Source: an uncultured Bacteroidia bacterium
GTDB taxonomy: Bacteria > Bacteroidota > Bacteroidia > Bacteroidales > UBA932
Direction of reading: 5' to 3'
Length of the DNA stretch: 64,000 nt
Assembly: GCA_902789245.1 (NCBI GenBank)
Contig: CADAND010000001.1
Span: 228,272 to 292,271, forward strand
Shown here: piece by piece, positions 42,034-51,983 of the stretch
Layout: each line of letters opens with the position of its first letter
How positions within the stretch are numbered: the first letter of the stretch is position 1
Notes under the pieces: generated by a model
Database searches by the model: none
Told to the model about the DNA's origin: nothing
The model's input: only the letters and a program-made list of their open reading frames with translations
Position numbers and translations under genes: made by a program

Positions 42034-43466
42034 TGCAAGAAACTATTGAAAAAAAACAGGTTGTAACCTCTTTGGGGTGGAAGATGCTTGAGCGCTTTCT
42101 TACCCAGGGCGTTGGGCTTGTAGTACAGATTATATTGGCTCGAATTCTACTTCCAAGTGATTTCGGGAGTATGGCTATTATGGTAGCCATTATTAATTAT
42201 TTAAGCATTTTTGTACAAGCTGGCCTTTATACAACTGTTGTTCAGCGAAAGAATCTTGACGAGAAAGATATATCCTCTTTGTTTAGTATTAGCCTACTTT
42301 TGGCCTTAATATTATATATTATCTTATTTCTTTTGGCTCCTGTCATAGCAGATATCTATGAAATGGAGAGTATTATTTGGCCAATTAGGATTTTATCCAT
42401 GAATCTCTTTTTGACTGCAATTAATAGTATTCAAACAGGTATTTTATCTAGGCACATGAAGTTTAAAGTAATCTTTTTGCGAAGCATTGTGTCAATAATT
42501 ATTGCTGGTTGTATCGCTATCTATATGGCATTTAAGGGATACGGTGTATGGGCGTTAGTAGCGTATTCACTTATTAATGCGGCTATTGCTGTCATAGCAA
42601 TGAGTTTTGTGCCAGAGGTGAAAATTAGATTAGGTATTTTCTGGCAAAAAGTTAAAGAAATGTACTCTTTCTCGATAAAGATTATCATTACTAATTTAAT
42701 ATGCGGAGGTGGTGATACTATTCGAACAATGGTTATAGGAAAGAAATATACTGCTTCACAACTTGCATTCTATGATAAAGCTTATACTTATTCAAATACA
42801 GCAACTCAAATTGTAACATCTTCTATCTCTGGCGTTCTTTTACCTACTTTTTCTCGCCAACAAGACGATATTGAAAGATTAAGGGAAATGGTCCGTCGCT
42901 CAATGAAATTAACGGCATTTATCACATTTCCTTTATTATTAGGTGTCTTAGTAGTGGCAAAGCCATTAGTACTCCTGTTATTAACTGAAAAATGGGCGCC
43001 TTGTATCCCTTTCTTTATGATATTCTGTATATTAAGATTATGTGGACCTATTACTACAATCGATAAGCAGGTTTTTTATTCATTAGGTAGAAGCGAAATA
43101 GGCTTATATTATGAATCTGGCTTACTTGTGGCAAATGTCATCATGTTGTCCTGCATGCTAAGACATGGAATAATGGCTATAGCTATTGGTGCCACAGTTG
43201 TAGAATTCGTAGGTAGTTTTGTTATATTTGGAATATCACAACATATATATGGTTATTCTATAAGGGAAAGAATTAAGGATCTCTTAATGCCAATCATTAA
43301 CTCGATAGTTATGGTCGTTGTTATCTGGCCTATTTCACGATTAGTGCTGTCAAATTTTTTAACACTACTATTACAGTGTTTGGTTGGTTTTGTTACATAT
43401 TATACAATGAGTCGTTTAACAAAAGATGATAGCCTAAATTACATACGGAATTTATTTATGAAATAA
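42033..43466 (+). CDS. wzx: Wzx-type polysaccharide flippase
   Basis: A 477-residue integral membrane protein with about 12-14 predicted segments. The N-terminus (VVTSLGWKMLERFLTQGVGLVVQIILARILLPSDFG) is typical of the lipopolysaccharide-exporter/MATE-like flippases. It moves undecaprenyl-linked repeat units across the inner membrane. It is coupled to the acetyltransferase gene. Confidence 0.9.
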   Translation: MQETIEKKQVVTSLGWKMLERFLTQGVGLVVQIILARILLPSDFGSMAIMVAIINYLSIFVQAGLYTTVVQRKNLDEKDISSLFSISLLLALILYIILFLLAPVIADIYEMESIIWPIRILSMNLFLTAINSIQTGILSRHMKFKVIFLRSIVSIIIAGCIAIYMAFKGYGVWALVAYSLINAAIAVIAMSFVPEVKIRLGIFWQKVKEMYSFSIKIIITNLICGGGDTIRTMVIGKKYTASQLAFYDKAYTYSNTATQIVTSSISGVLLPTFSRQQDDIERLREMVRRSMKLTAFITFPLLLGVLVVAKPLVLLLLTEKWAPCIPFFMIFCILRLCGPITTIDKQVFYSLGRSEIGLYYESGLLVANVIMLSCMLRHGIMAIAIGATVVEFVGSFVIFGISQHIYGYSIRERIKDLLMPIINSIVMVVVIWPISRLVLSNFLTLLLQCLVGFVTYYTMSRLTKDDSLNYIRNLFMK

Positions 43467-43493
43467 TGATACATTATTTAATAATATTGAGTT

Positions 43494-44624
43494 ATGTCTA
43501 TTCAAGTTTTAAAACCGAAATTCGAGATTGACGAATGTCTCGATGCAGTGCGTGAATGTTTAGAAAAAGGTTGGACTGGAATGGGTTTCAAAACCGTTCA
43601 GTTCGAGGATGCCTGGAAGACGTACACAGGTCACAAGAATGCCTACTATTTAAATTCTAACACAGTTGGCCTTCACCTTGCTGTAAAGATCTTGAAAATG
43701 CAAAATGGTTGGCAGGACGGTGACGAGATCATCTCTACTCCTATCACCTTTGTTTCAACGAACCATGCGATTCTTTACGAGAACATGCATGCTACTTTTG
43801 CTGATGTGGATGAGTATCTTTGCTTGGACCCTGTTGACGTAGAGAAGAAAATTACCTCTAAAACCAAAGCTGTTATTTTTGTAGGCTACGGTGGTCGAGT
43901 TGGTCAATTGGATAAAGTAATTGCCGTTTGCAAAAAGCATGGCCTAAAACTCATCCTCGATGCTGCCCATATGTCAGGTACCCGTGTGAATGGTGTTACT
44001 CCTGGCACTTGGGATGGCGTTGATGTTGCTGTTTATTCTTATCAGGCCGTTAAGAACCTTCCTACTGGTGATAGCGGTATGATTTGCTTCGCTGATGAGA
44101 AGAATGACAAACTTGCCCGTCAGCTTGCGTGGTTGGGTATCAACAAGGACACATATGCCCGTTCAAATAAGGGTACATATGCATGGAAGTATGATGTGGA
44201 CTATGTGGGCTACAAATACAATGGCAATGCCATTATGGCCGCCATCGCACTGGTACAACTTAAGTATCTTGATCGTGACAATGCCCGTCGTCGTGAAATC
44301 GTGGCTATGTACGACAGGGTTTTCGAGAATAATCCAAAGATAAAGATTATCAAGGCACCTCATGCAGATGAATGTTCATTCCATATTTACGAAATAGTTG
44401 TACCTGATCGTGAGGCTTTATTGGGTGAGCTCGCAAAGAACGACATCTATGGTGGTGTGCATTATCGCGACAATATTGAGTATAGTATGTATCGTTACGC
44501 AGAGGGTACTTGTCCTAAAGCACGCGAGTTGAGTGAACATATCATTACTCTGCCTTTACATATGTGGTTGACTGATGAAGATGTTGCTCAAATATCCTCT
44601 ATTGTTAATGGCTTTGTCAAATAA
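43494..44624 (+). CDS. DegT/DnrJ/EryC1-family sugar aminotransferase
   Basis: A 376-residue PLP enzyme. The PLP lysine is probably K187 in VYSYQAVKNLPTGDSGM, with D156-AAH in LILDAAHM. The family transfers an amino group to a keto sugar nucleotide. With the dTDP-sugar genes and the acetyltransferase upstream it could make an N-acetylated amino sugar, though the exact product cannot be read from sequence. Confidence 0.87.
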   Translation: MSIQVLKPKFEIDECLDAVRECLEKGWTGMGFKTVQFEDAWKTYTGHKNAYYLNSNTVGLHLAVKILKMQNGWQDGDEIISTPITFVSTNHAILYENMHATFADVDEYLCLDPVDVEKKITSKTKAVIFVGYGGRVGQLDKVIAVCKKHGLKLILDAAHMSGTRVNGVTPGTWDGVDVAVYSYQAVKNLPTGDSGMICFADEKNDKLARQLAWLGINKDTYARSNKGTYAWKYDVDYVGYKYNGNAIMAAIALVQLKYLDRDNARRREIVAMYDRVFENNPKIKIIKAPHADECSFHIYEIVVPDREALLGELAKNDIYGGVHYRDNIEYSMYRYAEGTCPKARELSEHIITLPLHMWLTDEDVAQISSIVNGFVK

Positions 44625-44647
44625 GACTCACTTAAGAATACACGAAT

Positions 44648-44707
44648 GATTAGGCGGCTTTAGAATAATAGCATTTTAATTGTATTGTCCTAATCAACCG
44701 CCTAATC
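44648..44707. terminator. long-loop inverted repeat GATTAGGCGG/CCGCCTAATC
   Basis: The perfect 10-bp arms at 44648-44657 and 44698-44707 are separated by about 40 bp that contains another CCTAATCA. A T-run follows at 44712. Probably a terminator for the aminotransferase operon. Confidence 0.5.
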
Positions 44708-44721
44708 AATTATTTTTTAAT

Positions 44722-45249
44722 ATGATTCAATAAAAAAAGACTTGAAAGATTGCATTCGAACAGATATTGATTGTAATCATTTCCCGAGTGGAATTTGGCG
44801 TAGATTTAATATAGTATATCATTTCCTTAAAAGTTTGCGTTATCTGGAGTATTACTAATGTAAAACCCAAATCGCTCTTAAGACGATATTATGCTCTAAA
44901 GAATTATGTCTTTAGCGTTGTGTCCGGAATAACTATTATGCCCAACTCATTTGGTAAGGGCCTTTATATCCAACACCATGGAACCATAGTGGTTAATGGA
45001 AGCGCTCATTTTGGGGATTATTGTGTCGTTCAGGCAGGAGTGAATGTTTCTAAAGATGTAAATGGGGGAGGGTATATATTCCTTAGTGCTGGCGCAAAGA
45101 TAATGATAGGTGTTAAGATTGCAGATTATGCCATTGTGGGCGCAAATGCAGTCTTTACAAAGGATATAAATGAACCAAATACAGTTTGGGCTGGAGTCCC
45201 TGCTAAATATATAAATAACAATGGGATGAAAGTCGATCACGTTTTTTAA
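44722..45249 (+). pseudogene. serine acetyltransferase-like (hexapeptide) protein, frameshifted
   Basis: From 44920 an intact frame gives 109 residues of left-handed beta-helix (GLYIQHHGTIVVNGSAHFGDYCVVQAGVNV, VGANAVFTKD, VWAGVPAKYI), the C-terminal half of a CysE-like sugar acetyltransferase. The missing N-terminal half is readable upstream in other frames (KKDLKDCIRTDIDCNHFPSG, then SLLRRYYALKNYVFSVVSG), broken near 44731 and near 44858. Two single-base slips would restore about 175 residues. Either the gene is decaying or these are sequence errors at A-runs. Confidence 0.7.
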
Positions 45250-45267
45250 TAATTTATTGAGTTTATT

Positions 45268-46257
45268 ATGAAATATAATTATGTAGTATTTAATTTCCCG
45301 GATGGTGGTTTTTGGTCAACAGATGAGAATGGTTATTATTCCATTTGTATGAAAGATCTAAAAGACATGCCAGGAGTAAAAGTTTCCGGGAGCCCTTTAG
45401 ATCATAGAACAAAATTGGTCAGATTATTATATAAGATTCACATTTCTGATAAGCTCAATCGTTTTATAAAACTTCCATGTAAGGAGAAGTGGTATCCCTA
45501 TTATTTTGATACAAAATTTGAGGATAGTAAGCCTTTCTGTTTTGTTTTAATATCCAACCCACCGCTCGACTATCTAAAATATCTAAAGAATAAGTATCCA
45601 GATGCTAAGTTCGTTAAGTTTTACAGGGACCTAATTCATACACAACAAAGATCTTATGATGAGTATACGAAATCTAATATAATTGATTTTATTGTTACTT
45701 ATGATGAGATCGAAGCAGAGAGATATGGCATAAAGTACTATCATGAGGTTGAATCAAAAATTACCCTGGAGTCTGATAATACTATTAAATATGATATCTT
45801 TTTTGCAGGAAGAGCAAAAAACCGTTTGCCAAAATTAATTGATACATATGATTACCTTGAGTCTAAAGGTATAAAGTGTTTTTTCTTTTTAACCGGAGTT
45901 AAGCAGGAAGATAGAGTTTATCGCCAGGGAATTCAGTATTCCGATAAACAAATGAAGTATAAAGAGATGCTGTTACATAATACCCATGCCCGGTGTCTCT
46001 TAGAAATTAATCAAGAGGATGCGGTAGGTTATACATCCCGCTTCATAGAGGCGGTAATGTATAATAAGAAGCTTTTGACCGACAATACACATATAAAAAA
46101 TACTTCCTTCTATAATACTGGTTTTATACAGTGTTTTACTGATATTTCTGAAATCGATTCAACATTTGTTACAAAAGACGATATAGTTGATTATCATTAT
46201 GAGGATTTTTTTTCTCCTGTAGGTTTTATTAATTATTTAGAGAACGATCTTCTTTAA
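45268..46257 (+). CDS. probable glycosyltransferase
   Basis: A 329-residue protein of capsule loci. Features: YNYVVFNFPDGGFWSTDENGY at the N-terminus, KFYRDLIHTQQRSYDEY, YDIFFAGRAKNRLPKLIDTYD and EDAVGYTSRFIEAVMYNKKLL, the last resembling the donor-binding end of GT-B or GT10-like enzymes. No exact family is recognised. The position in a run of glycosyltransferases supports the call. Confidence 0.55.
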   Translation: MKYNYVVFNFPDGGFWSTDENGYYSICMKDLKDMPGVKVSGSPLDHRTKLVRLLYKIHISDKLNRFIKLPCKEKWYPYYFDTKFEDSKPFCFVLISNPPLDYLKYLKNKYPDAKFVKFYRDLIHTQQRSYDEYTKSNIIDFIVTYDEIEAERYGIKYYHEVESKITLESDNTIKYDIFFAGRAKNRLPKLIDTYDYLESKGIKCFFFLTGVKQEDRVYRQGIQYSDKQMKYKEMLLHNTHARCLLEINQEDAVGYTSRFIEAVMYNKKLLTDNTHIKNTSFYNTGFIQCFTDISEIDSTFVTKDDIVDYHYEDFFSPVGFINYLENDLL

Positions 46258-46260
46258 AAA

Positions 46261-47280
46261 ATGAATGATAATATACCAATCGGACGTGATAATAAACGGC
46301 CTTTGATATCTGTTATAATGTCTATATATAGTGAACCATTAGAGTGGTTGCGGTTATCTATAGACAGTATACTTAAGCAAACATATGATTTATTTGAATT
46401 CATTATAGTTTGCGATAATCCGAATTATGAAGATGGTATAAACCTTCTAAAAGAATATTCGGAAAGAGATAGTAGGATAAGAATTGTATATAACCCCAAT
46501 AATATAGGACTAACAAAATCTTTAAATAAGGCTCTATCTTTAGCAAAAGGTAAATTGATTGCTAGAATGGATGCGGATGATATTGCACTTCCTGATAGAT
46601 TCGAGATGCAGGTTAAGTGTTTAGAGGGGAAGAAAAAAAGCCTATGCCACACAGGAAAAATAATTATTAATGCTAAAGGAGAAGAAATTCGGGTTGATGT
46701 GGTTAATCGTGAAATAGATTATAGCCAATTGTTTCTCGGCAATATGATTGCTCATCCTTCTGTTATGATGACATCTGATGTATTGGGCTTAAGATTTTTA
46801 TTATATAATGAAAATGTAAAAAGGGGGCAGGATTATGAATTATGGACGTATTTCTATCTAAATGGAGTGGATTTCATATATATATCGCGTTCACTGATGA
46901 AATACAGAGTTAGTGGAGAGCAAATTTCTCAAAAACATGTTGCAGAGCAGTGGCGTAACTCTCAAGCCATTCGTAACCAATTCGTAATTGCCTTTCTTAA
47001 ACAGTGTGGCTTGACAATTAATTATCAGAATTTGAAAGGCACAAGAGAATTAATCCTAAAGTATATCAAGAATAAGAATAGCTCCACACAGATAGCATTG
47101 AAAAAAATAGTTTTTCTTATAGATTACAATTTGGTAACTTCTAATTGTCTAAATATTGTTTACTATATAATAGATAGTTCGTTATTTAATGACATAGATT
47201 CTATATATAAAAAAATGTTTTTGCAGGCTGCTACTAGAAAAAAAGTATACCCTTTTTGGATATTAAAACAGAATGAATAA
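46261..47280 (+). CDS. family 2 glycosyltransferase
   Basis: A 339-residue GT-A enzyme: PLISVIMSIYSEPLEWLRLSI, the DxD site in ARMDADDIALPDRFE, and a QDYELWTYFYL acceptor-side motif. It adds a sugar to the lipid-linked repeat unit on the cytoplasmic side. Its end overlaps the next gene by 8 bp. Confidence 0.9.
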   Translation: MNDNIPIGRDNKRPLISVIMSIYSEPLEWLRLSIDSILKQTYDLFEFIIVCDNPNYEDGINLLKEYSERDSRIRIVYNPNNIGLTKSLNKALSLAKGKLIARMDADDIALPDRFEMQVKCLEGKKKSLCHTGKIIINAKGEEIRVDVVNREIDYSQLFLGNMIAHPSVMMTSDVLGLRFLLYNENVKRGQDYELWTYFYLNGVDFIYISRSLMKYRVSGEQISQKHVAEQWRNSQAIRNQFVIAFLKQCGLTINYQNLKGTRELILKYIKNKNSSTQIALKKIVFLIDYNLVTSNCLNIVYYIIDSSLFNDIDSIYKKMFLQAATRKKVYPFWILKQNE

Positions 47281-48463
47281 TATTACCAACATAATCAAAA
47301 GCCAAAGCTGTTATGGTTGTGGAGTATGTGCCGCATCATGCCCCAAGAATATTATTTCTATGCGACTAAACGATGATGGATTCTATATCCCGGGAATTGT
47401 CGATGAGAGCCTTTGCATAGAGTGTAAAATATGTGAAGATGTTTGCGCCTTTGCCCATGAACAACTGGCTTTTGAGAAAAAACCAATAAAAGCCTGGGCA
47501 GCTTGGAGTGACGATAGTCGTGTGAGACAAAAATGTTCATCTGGAGGTGTTGGCTTTGAGATTGGTCGTGCACTACTTGAAAAAGGGTATAGAGTGGTGG
47601 GATGCAAGTATAATGTTGAAAAACAAAGAGCCGAGCATTATATAGCTTCTAGTGTGGAAGAGCTAGTTCAATCTATTGGTAGTAAATATATTCAAAGCAT
47701 AACAGAAGAAGCATTTAAATCGATTGATAGAAAACAGAAGTATCTTGTTGTTGGGACTCCTTGTCAAATCGATTCTTTTAGAAGAATGATTAGAAAATTC
47801 CGTTGCGAAGAAAACTTCGTATTGATGGATTTCTTCTGTCACTGTGTCCCATCCATGAATGCGTGGGATGCCTATCTAAAATGTCTTAAATCCAAAATAG
47901 GAAATATCGCATATATAAGTTGGAGAAATAAATTCGATTTTGGTTGGCATGATAGCTGGTTAATGGGGGCCGACAGTGTTTCTGTAACAGAGCCTGCAGC
48001 CATTAATTCCACATTTGACTCTTTGATACAAGAGAGAAAAACTGCATATCAGTCTAGGTGGTCGCAGGGGGATTTATTTTACAACTTGTTTTTAGGAGAC
48101 GTGTGTTTTGGTGAGCAATGTGAAAAGAACTGTAAATATAAATATGATAGATCTTCTGCTGATATAAGAATAGGTGACTTGTGGGGGAAGACATACAAAG
48201 ATGACGAGAAGGGGACAAGCGCACTTGTCGCGTTTACTGATAAAGGAATGTCTGTAATACAAGACTTAAAGAATGTTACGAAGCAATCTCATACGTTTGA
48301 TGTTGTGGCAGAGGGCCAAATGAAAGAGAATGTAAAGAAAAAGAAATTGTACCCTATAATTATGTATATGTTAAGGCATAGATACTCAATTACTGGGTTA
48401 TCTTTCCGCTCTGTCATGTTTGCACAACGTGTTTTATCATACATAGAAAGGAAGTTGAAATGA
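47273..48463 (+). CDS. Fe-S protein, F420H2-dehydrogenase beta-subunit-like
   Basis: A 396-residue protein with two 4Fe-4S clusters at the N-terminus (C13, C16, C19, C23 and C48, C51, C54, C58), then the FrhB/FdhB C-terminal domain (KCSSGGVGFEIGRALLEKGY, VVGTPCQID). Such proteins often accompany polysaccharide pyruvyl transferases in capsule loci, as here (4-bp overlap). The redox role is unknown. F420 is unlikely in this phylum. Confidence 0.85.
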   Translation: MNNITNIIKSQSCYGCGVCAASCPKNIISMRLNDDGFYIPGIVDESLCIECKICEDVCAFAHEQLAFEKKPIKAWAAWSDDSRVRQKCSSGGVGFEIGRALLEKGYRVVGCKYNVEKQRAEHYIASSVEELVQSIGSKYIQSITEEAFKSIDRKQKYLVVGTPCQIDSFRRMIRKFRCEENFVLMDFFCHCVPSMNAWDAYLKCLKSKIGNIAYISWRNKFDFGWHDSWLMGADSVSVTEPAAINSTFDSLIQERKTAYQSRWSQGDLFYNLFLGDVCFGEQCEKNCKYKYDRSSADIRIGDLWGKTYKDDEKGTSALVAFTDKGMSVIQDLKNVTKQSHTFDVVAEGQMKENVKKKKLYPIIMYMLRHRYSITGLSFRSVMFAQRVLSYIERKLK

Positions 48464-49563
48464 AGAGTGTAGGTATTATAACAATGCATAGACCCATAAG
48501 TTTTGGGTCCGCGTTACAATCATACGCCTTGCAAAAAAAAATAAGTGATTTGGGATATAGGGTGGAGTTGATAGATTATCAATACCCGAACTCAATTCAT
48601 GGTTTTAACAAAAAGGGAGTAAGAGATTTAATTCGAGGCATTATATCTTTCTTTTTGAATGCATTATTTGGATTCCCGAATATCAAGAAGAAGAAACGTT
48701 TTAGCAGATTCTATATTAACAATTATAACCTGTCTCAATATTATCCTACTGCAGATAGTCTAAAACAGAGTCCTCCTAATTATGATGTCTTCTGTACAGG
48801 AAGTGATCAAGTTTGGAATGCTTTATTTACGAAGAAAGATACTTCTTTTCTTTTATCCTTTGTTGGGAAAAACCAAAAAAAAATATCTTATGCATCAAGT
48901 TTCGCAATAAACTATGTTCCTGATAATGTGAAAGAAGAATATGTGAAGTTTTTGTCCGATTATCAAAGTATATCAGTACGAGAAAAATCTGGAGTTAAAT
49001 TGGTGAAAGATTTGACAGGCAAAGACGCGTCATGGGTTTGTGATCCAACACTTTTGCTAACAAAGAGGGAATGGGATTTAATTGCAGAACAGTCTGAGGT
49101 TAAAATAACGGAGCCTTACATCTTGGTTTTTATGTTAGGCTATTCTTTTAACCCGTATCCTGAAGTATATAAAATTATAGATGATATTCAAGCGGAGCTT
49201 AATTTGCCAGTCATTTATTTGGATGGTGGAAAAGGTGATTATAATAAAAAGAATTCAAAGGTTATAAAAAGCGCTGGGCCTTCAGAATTTGTTGAGTTAA
49301 TTCGCCATGCTGATTATGTAATTTCATCTTCTTTCCATGGAGTCGTTTTTGCTTCGCTTTATAATAGACCATTTTCTGCTATCGTTAAACATGATAACCC
49401 GGACTCCCGCATTTTAAGTTATCTTTCAAAGGTAAATATGGTTGAGTCCGCGGTCTATTACGATACAAAGGAAGTACAAATTTCAACACCTAGATCATTG
49501 GATGCTATCGATGTTTTTAGAAGAGAATCATTAGAATATTTAAACAAAAGTCTCAGTAATTAA
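48460..49563 (+). CDS. polysaccharide pyruvyl transferase family protein
   Basis: A 367-residue protein: MKSVGIITMHRPISFGSALQSYALQ, FCTGSDQVWN, SFAINYVPD, WVCDPTLLL, and SSFHGVVFASLYNRPF, all typical of the family. It adds a pyruvate ketal from phosphoenolpyruvate to a sugar, giving the polymer a negative charge. ATGA overlap with the Fe-S partner. Confidence 0.88.
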   Translation: MKSVGIITMHRPISFGSALQSYALQKKISDLGYRVELIDYQYPNSIHGFNKKGVRDLIRGIISFFLNALFGFPNIKKKKRFSRFYINNYNLSQYYPTADSLKQSPPNYDVFCTGSDQVWNALFTKKDTSFLLSFVGKNQKKISYASSFAINYVPDNVKEEYVKFLSDYQSISVREKSGVKLVKDLTGKDASWVCDPTLLLTKREWDLIAEQSEVKITEPYILVFMLGYSFNPYPEVYKIIDDIQAELNLPVIYLDGGKGDYNKKNSKVIKSAGPSEFVELIRHADYVISSSFHGVVFASLYNRPFSAIVKHDNPDSRILSYLSKVNMVESAVYYDTKEVQISTPRSLDAIDVFRRESLEYLNKSLSN

Positions 49564-49581
49564 TGAACCCGAAAGATTATT

Positions 49582-50967
49582 ATGAATGCTAGGATTTTAT
49601 TATTTTTTATGGCTTTTGTGAGTAGCATTCTATTCTGGGCCTCCCCAAATACTTACTCTCTAATATATTGCTACATATGTATGGGCATTTTCATTGTAGC
49701 TTTCTATATTTTAATTAAAGAAAGAATCCGGAATAATTTAATAAGTTTTGAATTTATTTTTTCGTTCTCTTTTTTATATACGAACTACTTCTATCCTACT
49801 GTTTTATATAGTATTAATGCGAACTTTTCATTATTTGGTTTAGAGTTTCCAGAGAATTATATTAATAAGGGAATAGCATTGTCTACAGTAGGATATGTAT
49901 TTCTTGTTCTCGGTTTGTTAAAATATCCATGTATTGCCCAATTGACAAATGATAGAAAAAGGAATCTTTTCAAAGAATTATCTTTTTATAAACCAGCCGC
50001 AGTTTTATTATTGCTTTTACTCATAGTTTCTTTGATCCCTATTTTACAGTCTGGAATTTATGATGGTAATTATGGGGAGGGCGCCTTTTATAAAGTCGTT
50101 GCGGATGTTTTTATATACTATCTAATCTTTGAGACCTTCTCTAATTCAAAAAGCTTTAAAGGTTTAATAAAAAAGAATACCTTGTTTTTTGCTTTAGTTC
50201 TATCATATGTCGTTCTTATGACTTTAATAGGCAATCGAGGTATGTTTATGAGAATAAGTGTTATAACTTTATTTTGCTGCAATTATTTTGTAAAAAGGAT
50301 CAAAGTAAAACATTTTGTAATTATGCTGGTTTTCGGAATGGCCTTAATGACATTTGTCGGGCAAGAAAGAGGTGGTGGTAGTGGACGGTCAGAGGCTAAC
50401 AGAGAAATCCCGACTGTTCTATTGTTAGGGAAAGATTTGATAATTAATAATAGATCATTATATGTTTTGATGGATTACGGAGATAGGCTTGGTTTAACAT
50501 ATGGTAGAACTTCTGGCCTGGATTTTTTAGCTGTAATACCATTTGGTCAATCCCTATTCATGAAATTTACAGGATTAACAGAGGGGGATTTAAATTCAGC
50601 ATCACTTGTGACAGATCTTTATTATCAAGGAAATGATGAAAACAGAATTGGACTTGGAACTAATTTAATAGGTGATATTTATATTTCTTTTGGATTCTTT
50701 GGAGTAGTATTTCTGATGTATTTCTTAGGAGTGTTATTATCAAGACTCCATTATAAAGGGATGAGAGGTGATATGCTTTCTCTCTTTATTTACTCCATAT
50801 TCACTATGACGGCAATTATTTATGTGAGATCTCCATATTTTTCAATGTTAAGACCTGTTATATGGAGTGTTGCTTTATATTATATCGCAAATAGTAAGAA
50901 ATCACCTGTTCTTAGGGATAGGGAATACCGAAATAAAATAGATGAAAGTACTGCTTATCTCACCTAG
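49582..50967 (+). CDS. wzy: O-antigen/capsule repeat-unit polymerase (Wzy-like)
   Basis: A 461-residue membrane protein with about 11-12 predicted segments and a large outer loop (about 270-345, GQERGGGSGRSEANREIPTV) in the second half, as Wzy polymerases have. Sequence conservation in this family is low, so the call rests on topology and position. The next gene begins 26 bp before its stop. Confidence 0.75.
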   Translation: MNARILLFFMAFVSSILFWASPNTYSLIYCYICMGIFIVAFYILIKERIRNNLISFEFIFSFSFLYTNYFYPTVLYSINANFSLFGLEFPENYINKGIALSTVGYVFLVLGLLKYPCIAQLTNDRKRNLFKELSFYKPAAVLLLLLLIVSLIPILQSGIYDGNYGEGAFYKVVADVFIYYLIFETFSNSKSFKGLIKKNTLFFALVLSYVVLMTLIGNRGMFMRISVITLFCCNYFVKRIKVKHFVIMLVFGMALMTFVGQERGGGSGRSEANREIPTVLLLGKDLIINNRSLYVLMDYGDRLGLTYGRTSGLDFLAVIPFGQSLFMKFTGLTEGDLNSASLVTDLYYQGNDENRIGLGTNLIGDIYISFGFFGVVFLMYFLGVLLSRLHYKGMRGDMLSLFIYSIFTMTAIIYVRSPYFSMLRPVIWSVALYYIANSKKSPVLRDREYRNKIDESTAYLT

Positions 50968-51967
50968 CCCTGTTTTTGGAGGCGCTTCTACTGCTACAAT
51001 TTCCATAGCAAGAATGTTACAGGCAAATGGCGCTGAAGTTATTTATTCAGACGAGTATGATTCTTTGGATATGCGTAATGGTTTGGTTGTTGATCATTAC
51101 CCATATCACGGACGTAAGTTCAAATCACATAGTGAGACAATTCGTCATATCATTAAAGATGTGAACCCTACTCATGTGATATGGACACCCCTTGTAATGC
51201 CATACTATTATTTCGACATTTTAAAAATGCGAAAAAAGGGAATACGGCAGTTGACGGTTATCCACTCGATTTCATTGTCTCAGAATTTGAAGGGCAGGAT
51301 GATGGATTATTTCGTGTCAAGATGCTTAAGCATTCTTGATGCTATCGTTTTTGTCTCTAATTATACTCTTAAATCTTGGAGTCATAGTAAAGCGGTTAAA
51401 TCACAAAATGTCGTCAAAAAAGTTATTTATAATGCTGTAGATACCCCTGATGAAAAAAATGAGATTAGAAAACCAAGTTGTATTGGTTTTGTAGGAAGAT
51501 TCTCAGATGAAAAGCAACCAAGTGTTTTTTGCTCATTATCAAGAGATAGGCGCTTAAAAGAATTTGTTTTCCATACCTATGGTGACGGCCCATTATTGAA
51601 TCACTGCAAAGAGGCTTTCCCAGATGTTATATTTCACGGCAAAGTCAACGATATAAACGAAATATATAACAACATAGATTTATTAGTGTTAACGAGCAAG
51701 TTTGAGAATTGTCCGATGGTTATTCTTGAAGCAATGTCGAGAAGAATACCTTGTGTGGCCCCCAATGTGGGCGGGATCCCTGAAATCTTAAAGGACGGAG
51801 TTAACGGTAAGTTATACAATAGTTATCGAACGGATGAAATCGCAGATGCAATTGAGGACATTATAGGGAACAGAGATAACTATTCAAAAGGTTGCTATGA
51901 ATGTAGTCTAGCCTTTACTTTTGAAAATATAGGTAAGGAATGGGAGAGTTTTCTTTCTTCATTATAA
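50942..51967 (+). CDS. family 4 glycosyltransferase
   Basis: A 341-residue GT-B enzyme: LISPSPVFGGASTATISIARML at the N-terminus, GFVGRFSDEKQP, and the donor-site ENCPMVILEAMSRRIPCVAPNVGG with the ExxxxxxxE pattern. It overlaps wzy by 26 bp. Confidence 0.9.
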   Translation: MKVLLISPSPVFGGASTATISIARMLQANGAEVIYSDEYDSLDMRNGLVVDHYPYHGRKFKSHSETIRHIIKDVNPTHVIWTPLVMPYYYFDILKMRKKGIRQLTVIHSISLSQNLKGRMMDYFVSRCLSILDAIVFVSNYTLKSWSHSKAVKSQNVVKKVIYNAVDTPDEKNEIRKPSCIGFVGRFSDEKQPSVFCSLSRDRRLKEFVFHTYGDGPLLNHCKEAFPDVIFHGKVNDINEIYNNIDLLVLTSKFENCPMVILEAMSRRIPCVAPNVGGIPEILKDGVNGKLYNSYRTDEIADAIEDIIGNRDNYSKGCYECSLAFTFENIGKEWESFLSSL

Positions 51968-51983
51968 ATAATAATTGTGCAGT

